Part shown: in pieces, positions 6,834-10,475 of the stretch
Layout: every line of letters begins with the position of its first letter
Position numbering within the stretch: position 1 is the stretch's first letter
From: Thermoflexia bacterium
GTDB taxonomy: Bacteria > Chloroflexota > Anaerolineae > B4-G1 > SLSP01
Direction of reading: 5' to 3'
Assembly: GCA_030605705.1 (NCBI GenBank)
Contig: JAUWHU010000447.1
Coordinates: 1 to 10,475, forward strand
Length of the DNA stretch: 10,475 nucleotides
Notes under the pieces: generated by a model
What the model was told of the DNA's origin: nothing
The model's database searches: none
What the model saw: the letters and a program-made list of their open reading frames with translations, nothing else
Program-made: the position numbers and the translations under genes

Positions 6834-7943
6834 TTGCGAATCTGGGTTGAGCGGGGCCGCCGGGTGTTTTGGGGCGGGTTGTTGCTGGTGCTGGTCGCTT
6901 GTGGAACCGCGCCGGTGGCGGAGGAGACGGTCACGCCGGCAGCCGCGCCGACGCTGACTGTGGCTCCGGCGGGAACCTGGCCTGCCGTTTCTGTGCTGCC
7001 GACGCCGGTTGCCCCGTTGCCGGCTGTGACTGAGCCGCTGGAGGAGCCTGGCGGCGTGGAGGAGCCGGGGATTGTCTACACGGTGCAGCCTGGCGATACG
7101 TTGTTGGGTCTGGCCCGGCAGTACGGTGTGCCGATGGCCGCGCTCCAGCTGCAGAATGGCTTGGGGGAGTCCACCGTGGTGCGGGTGGGGGAGTCGCTGG
7201 AAATCCCGTCGCCGGCGGCGTGGGAGGGGGCTTCCGCTTTCTGGGTGTTGCACCAGGTCATCGCGGGGGAGACGCTGCTCGGTATCGCCCGGACTTACGG
7301 GCTGGATGTGGCCGACCTCCAGGCTGTCAACGGGCTGAACGATGCCAATGCCATCACCGTCGGCCAACTGCTGGTGCTGCCGCTGGATTCCCCCGCCGTC
7401 GCCCGCGCGCCTGCGCCTACCGCGACGCCCATTCGGCTGCCCACACCTACTGCGACGCCCGCGCGGCTACTCACACCTACTTCCTCGCCGCCGACGGCTT
7501 CCCCCGCTCCTACGGAGGTGCCGCCGGCTTTGCCCCCCGCCGACATCGCGGCCTGGCCCCGCGAGATAGCGCGTCTGATCAACGAGGTGCGCGCCGCACA
7601 TGGCTTGCCGCCCCTGGTCTACAATGAGCTATTGGAGCAGGCGGCCCAGGCGCACGCTAACGATTGTCTGCAACGCGGTTGGTGCAGCCACGTCGGTTCG
7701 GATGGCTCCAACAGCAAGACGCGCATCATCCGCGCGGGCTATGATCCCGCCGGCTGGGCGGAATGCTGGGCGCATTGCCAGACTCCCCAATGGGCGATGG
7801 ACATTTGGATGGATGAGGTGCCGCCTGACGATCCTCACCGGCGCACCTTGCTCAGCGACTGGCTGACGGAGGTCGGCGTCGGGGTCGTCCGCGTTGATTG
7901 GGGGGTCTACTTCATCGCCGATTTTGGCCGTCCGGCTAACTGA
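6834..7943 (+). CDS. Secreted lipoprotein with two LysM domains and a C-terminal CAP/SCP-like domain
   Basis: Predicted 369-residue surface lipoprotein. The N-terminus has a basic start (VERGRR), a hydrophobic core (VFWGGLLLVL) and a lipobox LVAC with Cys at 23, so it should be lipid-anchored after signal peptidase II cleavage. Two LysM modules follow (about 81-125, starting VYTVQPGDTLLGLARQYGV; and about 138-183, VLHQVIAGETLLGIARTYG), which in known proteins bind peptidoglycan or other GlcNAc polymers. A Pro/Thr/Ala-rich linker (about 187-238) with repeated TPTATP units leads to a CAP domain (about 243-366). It shows INEVRAAHGLPPL, the CSHVG histidine (H286), E310, and an HRRTLL segment (H335), plus two likely disulfide pairs (C278/C284, C311/C315). 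CAP proteins in bacteria are extracytoplasmic, mostly of unknown activity. Base use is strongly GC-rich, unlike the preceding cassette. It appears to be a single-gene unit converging with the ABC operon. Confidence 0.9.
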   Translation: MRIWVERGRRVFWGGLLLVLVACGTAPVAEETVTPAAAPTLTVAPAGTWPAVSVLPTPVAPLPAVTEPLEEPGGVEEPGIVYTVQPGDTLLGLARQYGVPMAALQLQNGLGESTVVRVGESLEIPSPAAWEGASAFWVLHQVIAGETLLGIARTYGLDVADLQAVNGLNDANAITVGQLLVLPLDSPAVARAPAPTATPIRLPTPTATPARLLTPTSSPPTASPAPTEVPPALPPADIAAWPREIARLINEVRAAHGLPPLVYNELLEQAAQAHANDCLQRGWCSHVGSDGSNSKTRIIRAGYDPAGWAECWAHCQTPQWAMDIWMDEVPPDDPHRRTLLSDWLTEVGVGVVRVDWGVYFIADFGRPAN

Positions 7944-7991
7944 GGGGTATCTGCTTCAAAAATGGGGGCAAATCATGGGGCGTAGCAAAAA

Positions 7992-8054
7992 TCTGCCACG
8001 AATTTCACTAATTAACACGAAAAAGAAAGGAAAATTAGTGAAATTCGTGGCAGA
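7992..8054. repeat. Perfect 22-bp inverted repeat, dispersed-repeat type; possible terminator for the minus-strand operon
   Basis: The arms 7992-8013 and 8033-8054 are exact reverse complements (left arm begins TCTGCCACGAATTTCAC), separated by a 19-base purine-rich loop (8014-8032). It lies between two convergent genes. Read on the minus strand the stem is followed directly by TTTTT (7991-7987), so it could end transcription of the ABC operon; on the plus strand there is no T run. From memory, similar sequence recurs in genomes of environmental bacteria, including Chloroflexota, so a mobile or dispersed repeat origin is likely. Confidence 0.85.
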
Positions 8055-8139
8055 AAAGAGCAAGACCGGCTCGATGCGCCCCGGATTATTGAGATGATAC
8101 ACTGAGGGCGTAACCGCAGCTATTCACCATTCATCATTC

Positions 8140-8167
8140 TCTATTCTCTATTCTCTATTCTCTATTC
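8140..8167. repeat. Four tandem TCTATTC heptamers
   Basis: Four exact head-to-tail copies of TCTATTC lie just downstream of the permease stop codon. They are preceded by looser variants (TATTCACCATTCATCAT, from about 8121). Short heptanucleotide tandem repeats of this kind vary in copy number by slippage. No coding role is seen. Confidence 0.9.
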
Positions 8168-8176
8168 GCATGAATC

Positions 8177-8905
8177 TTACACGCGCTCGACTTCCATCTC
8201 CAGCCCGGGGATGCGGAGGCGGGTTTCGAGCTTGCTCATCACCCAGGTGATGCACAACACGACGACGAGGTAGATGGATCCGACGAAGGGCAACATGACC
8301 ATCTGGTTATAGTGCGTGCTCATGATGCGTTTGGCGGCCCCAAAGAGGTCGGGATTCGTCAGGCCCAGGACGTAAACCACCGAAGTGTACTTCACCATGT
8401 AAGCTGCCTCGTTTGACCACGGGGCGATGGCCAGACGCAGTGCCTGGGGCATGATGACCGTCACGATGGCCTGGAGGCGACTCATACCCAGGGCGCGCGC
8501 CGCCAACATCTGCCCGGAGCCGATGGCCTGGATCGCGCCCCGGAAGTATTCCGCCTGGTAAGCTCCACTATTGAGGCCCAGGGCCAGTAAAGCGGCGGTC
8601 AGGGGACTTAGAACCAGGAGGCTCTTGGGCAACCCCACGTTGGCGAACAGCTGCCCGATGTTGGGGTCGGCCAGGCCATAGTAGATGAAAAAGAGCTGCA
8701 CCAGCAGCGGCGTCCCCCGGAGGAGGTCCACGTAGGCGGTAGCGAGCGCGCGCAACCAACGCTGGCCGTAGACGCGGGCCAGGGCGGTCGGCAGGCCGAT
8801 GACCAGCCCGATTGCGAGCGCGCTGGCGCTTAGCTGCAGGGTGACTCCTAACCCCTGGCCCAGCTCGGGCCAGACCATATTCCAGAAGTCGGTCAGCCCT
8901 TCCAT
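8177..8905 (-). CDS. Polar amino acid ABC transporter permease (HisM/GlnP type)
   Basis: Inner-membrane channel subunit of an importer for polar amino acids such as glutamine, glutamate, histidine or arginine; 242 residues, normal for the family. It opens with the typical GLGVTLQLSASALAIGLVIG helix (about 20-38). The RGTPLLVQLFFIYYG segment (63-77) is a hallmark of this family. The EAA loop that contacts the ATPase is at about 122-155 (GAIQAIGSGQMLAARALGMS, then MPQALR). Further membrane spans lie around 98-118, 172-190 and 204-222. The ATG at 8905-8903 overlaps the ATPase stop in TAATG, which implies translational coupling. Importers of this type work as ATPase dimer plus one or two permeases and need a solute-binding protein. 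A single permease gene here suggests a homodimeric channel. The exact substrate cannot be read from the sequence. Confidence 0.92.
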   Translation of the reverse strand: MEGLTDFWNMVWPELGQGLGVTLQLSASALAIGLVIGLPTALARVYGQRWLRALATAYVDLLRGTPLLVQLFFIYYGLADPNIGQLFANVGLPKSLLVLSPLTAALLALGLNSGAYQAEYFRGAIQAIGSGQMLAARALGMSRLQAIVTVIMPQALRLAIAPWSNEAAYMVKYTSVVYVLGLTNPDLFGAAKRIMSTHYNQMVMLPFVGSIYLVVVLCITWVMSKLETRLRIPGLEMEVERV

Positions 8906-9663
8906 TACTTCTCGGCCTCGCCGTACAGTTCGGTGATCTTCCCCAGAAATTCGCGGGTGCGTTGGCGCTGAGGATGGTAGAAGAGCTGGGCGGGAGGACC
9001 TTCCTCCACGATGTTACCTTTCTCCATGAAGAGGATGCGGTTGGAGACTTCTTTGGCGAAGCCCATCTCGTGAGTCACGACCAACATCGTCATGTGCTCG
9101 CGGGCCAGGGTTTTCATCACCTCCAGGACTTCGCCGATCAGTTCGGGGTCCAGCGCGGAGGTCGGCTCGTCGAAGAGCATCACTTTGGGGTTCATGGCTA
9201 AGGCGCGGGCGATCGCCGCGCGTTGCTTCTGTCCGCCGGAGAGCTGCCCCGGATAGGATGAGGCCTTATCCACCAGGTCTACACGTCCCAGCTCGAACAA
9301 CGCCAGTTCGTGTGCCTGTTCCTGGGGCATCTTCTTTACCTTGACCGGGCCGGTCATCACGTTATCCAGCACTGTCATGTGGGTGAAAAGGTTAAAATCC
9401 TGGAAGACCATGCCCACTTTGGCGCGGATTCCGTTGATGTCGGCATGAGGAGCGGTGATCTCCTCGCCATCCACCCAGATTTGTCCCTGGTCGGGGCGGG
9501 TCAGGAGATTGATGCAGCGGAGTAGGGTGCTCTTCCCTGTGCCGCTAGGCCCGATAATGACCAGAACTTCGCCTTGTTGAACGTCCAGGCTGACGCCCTT
9601 GAGCACTTCGAGATCGCCATAGGTCTTGTGCAGGTTACTGACACGTAAGATAAATTCTGCCAT
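8905..9663 (-). CDS. Polar amino acid ABC transporter ATP-binding protein (GlnQ/HisP type)
   Basis: Cytoplasmic ATPase that powers the neighbouring permease; 252 residues, a full-length GlnQ/HisP-like subunit. Visible motifs: Walker A GPSGTGKS (38-45), Q-loop Q88 in VFQDFNLF, signature LSGGQKQR (141-148), Walker B VMLFDEP (161-167), the D-loop SALD (169-172) and the switch His in VVTHEMGFA (H198). All catalytic positions are present, so it should be active. The start at 9663 is chosen because homology begins exactly with MAEFILRVSNLHKTYG and CTGGAG stands 8-13 bases before it. The frame stays open upstream to 9873, but that part is antisense to the cyclic-nucleotide-binding gene and has no family resemblance. 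It lies 14 bases after the preceding gene and overlaps the permease start by one base, so the three genes form one operon. Confidence 0.94.
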   Translation of the reverse strand: MAEFILRVSNLHKTYGDLEVLKGVSLDVQQGEVLVIIGPSGTGKSTLLRCINLLTRPDQGQIWVDGEEITAPHADINGIRAKVGMVFQDFNLFTHMTVLDNVMTGPVKVKKMPQEQAHELALFELGRVDLVDKASSYPGQLSGGQKQRAAIARALAMNPKVMLFDEPTSALDPELIGEVLEVMKTLAREHMTMLVVTHEMGFAKEVSNRILFMEKGNIVEEGPPAQLFYHPQRQRTREFLGKITELYGEAEK

Positions 9664-9677
9664 GGGTGTCTCCAGGA

Positions 9678-10175
9678 TCAGGTTGCGGCTTTGGTGGAAG
9701 ACGCCGATTTCCAGAGTGTCTGGTCGCGGATCTTCTGGTTGGCGATGCGGAGCTTGGAGACCAACTCGGCGCTCATGCGTCGCATGATCCGGAAACCGAT
9801 CTCCGGATAATCTGAGGTCAGGGCGAGCAAGCGTTCTCGCTCCAGGCGCAGCAGTTGGGTAGCGGTTTGGCAACGAGTGCCCGCGGTGCGCCCTTTTTCT
9901 TCGACCAAGATGGTCTCGCCGAAGGCCGCGTATTGATGCAGGGTGGCAATGACTAAAGCCTCTTTGTCGGCCTCGTGCGGCTCCAGGATAATCTCCACTG
10001 TACCTCGGGCGATGATGTACAGGGCGTCCCCAGGGTCGTTCTGGTGGAAGATGATGTCCCCGGCTTGATAGTTCACTTCCTCGCAGATCATCAAGATCAG
10101 ATCAAGGTGGATGTTGCTAAGGTCACTAAATAGAGATGAGTTCCGCAGTACTTTTTTGCTTTCATTGAGATGCAT
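9678..10175 (-). CDS. Stand-alone cyclic nucleotide-binding domain protein
   Basis: Small cytosolic protein of 165 residues made almost entirely of one Crp-like cyclic nucleotide-binding domain. It starts with LRNSSLFSDLS (10-20) and continues with YQAGDIIFHQNDPGDALYIIARGTVEI (36-62), the usual beta-barrel signature. The phosphate-binding cassette reads FGETIL (85-90) then RTAGTR (96-101), keeping the Gly-Glu and Arg that contact the ribose and phosphate in known cAMP binders. A C-terminal helix (about 121-150) follows, but there is no helix-turn-helix, so it is not a DNA-binding Crp/Fnr regulator. AGGAGGT stands about six bases before the ATG at 10175. It is the first gene of the operon with the ABC ATPase and permease, which hints that a cyclic nucleotide could tune transport. 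That role is inference. Ligand and partner are unknown. Confidence 0.88.
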   Translation of the reverse strand: MHLNESKKVLRNSSLFSDLSNIHLDLILMICEEVNYQAGDIIFHQNDPGDALYIIARGTVEIILEPHEADKEALVIATLHQYAAFGETILVEEKGRTAGTRCQTATQLLRLERERLLALTSDYPEIGFRIMRRMSAELVSKLRIANQKIRDQTLWKSASSTKAAT

Positions 10176-10198
10176 GGCTGACCTCCTCGCTTCCTGCT

Positions 10199-10227
10199 AT
10201 TATAATGGCAATTGGGGGAGATGACAA
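10199..10227 (-). promoter_or_regulatory. Sigma70-like promoter of the CNB-ABC transporter operon
   Basis: Read on the minus strand, TTGTCA (10227-10222) and TATAAT (10204-10199) are separated by 17 bases. That is a perfect -10, five of six bases of the -35, and ideal spacing. Transcription would start near 10192, giving a short leader of about 17 bases that still holds the AGGAGGT ribosome site. Confidence 0.78.
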
Positions 10228-10249
10228 CTTGTGCTTGGGGGAGGGGCGT

Positions 10250-10475
10250 TCAAACGTCAAATCACCACAGAGACACAGAGGACACGGAGAAAAAAGAAGT
10301 TTTGGTGGTAACTACTTGACAAAACTTAGAACAAACGTCATGCGTCAAACGTCGAATCACCACAGAGCGTAGTATGGGCAGGCAGTGCCCATGACACGGA
10401 GTTTTTTTAAGATTTTCTGAGTCTCCTGAAAAAGGTTAAAATAAACGCAGAGACGCAAAGGCGCAGAGAAAAAGG
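10250..10475. repeat. Dispersed-repeat region of CACAGAG/CACGGAG type
   Basis: No gene is seen beyond 10228. A 23-bp direct repeat starting TCAAACGTC and ending CACCACAGAG occurs at 10250-10272 and 10345-10367 with one mismatch. Copy 1 continues ACACAGAG GACACGGAG with a run of A; copy 2 has a different interior before the same GACACGGAG (10393-10401). A third, related unit (CGCAGAGACGCAAAGGCGCAGAG) begins near 10445 and runs to the window edge. From memory, such purine-rich CACAGAG units are scattered through intergenic DNA of many Chloroflexota and other environmental genomes. Confidence 0.75.
10368..10392. repeat. 25-bp segment with a 7-bp palindrome, inside the second CACAGAG repeat
   Basis: ATGGGCA (10374-10380) and TGCCCAT (10386-10392) are exact reverse complements around GGCAG. 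With the six bases before it (CGTAGT), this segment sits exactly where repeat copy 1 has ACACAGAG, and the flanks CACCACAGAG and GACACGGAG are preserved. Confidence 0.7.

Noticed and set aside
7295..7582. Minus-strand open frame under the LysM-CAP linker
   Set aside because: Low-complexity antisense of the Pro/Thr-rich linker, with no start signal or domain.
9664..9873. N-terminal extension of the ABC ATPase to 9873
   Set aside because: The 70 extra residues look like no ATPase and overlap the cyclic-nucleotide-binding gene in another frame. Homology and a ribosome site support the start at 9663.
10316..10321. TTGACA as a -35 element on the plus strand
   Set aside because: No -10-like hexamer stands 16-18 bases downstream, and no plus-strand gene follows in the window.

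Overview
The window looks like a stretch of chromosome from a Chloroflexota-type bacterium (Anaerolineae or Caldilineae relatives). This is an inference from gene style, not a database match. The pointers are a giant tandem-cyclase/AAA/TPR protein, a lipoprotein with LysM domains, a Thr-Pro-rich linker and a CAP domain, and dispersed 'CACAGAGACACAGAGG'-type and 'CCACGAATTTCACTAATT'-type repeats. Gene density is high and both strands are used.

Left edge (1-593): the 3' part of a MazF/PemK-type toxin gene runs off the window start. It converges with a short minus-strand HNH remnant that resembles the C-terminal tail of a group II intron maturase. Positions 594-4421 hold one very large gene. Its product carries two class III cyclase domains, a STAND/AAA-type NTPase and about seven 40-residue TPR-like repeats, the layout of mammalian soluble adenylyl cyclase.

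Middle (about 4422-6833): a visibly AT-rich pair of genes, different in base use from both neighbours. It encodes a DNA amino-methyltransferase (DPFCGTG and TSPPY motifs) and a putative PD-(D/E)xK-like restriction endonuclease whose reading frame is broken by one base near 6441-6447. This looks like a horizontally acquired type II restriction-modification cassette. Together with mazF and the HNH remnant, it makes the left two thirds of the window an accessory, defence-flavoured region around the cyclase.

Right part: a GC-rich secreted lipoprotein gene (6834-7943, + strand) faces a three-gene minus-strand operon across about 230 bp of repeats (a perfect 22-bp inverted repeat and four TCTATTC heptamers). 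The operon starts from a good sigma70-like promoter at 10227-10199. It encodes a stand-alone cyclic-nucleotide-binding protein, then the ATPase and the permease of a polar amino acid ABC importer, with a 14-nt gap and then a TAATG overlap. No substrate-binding protein is in the window. The last 250 bp are dispersed-repeat DNA, including a copy in which an internal 8-bp unit is replaced by a 25-bp palindromic segment.

How the genes may work together: the cyclase could make a cyclic nucleotide, and the operon's first gene encodes a domain able to bind one. A link between nucleotide signalling and amino acid uptake is therefore possible, but the sequence does not prove it. The methyltransferase may now be an orphan if the endonuclease frameshift is real.
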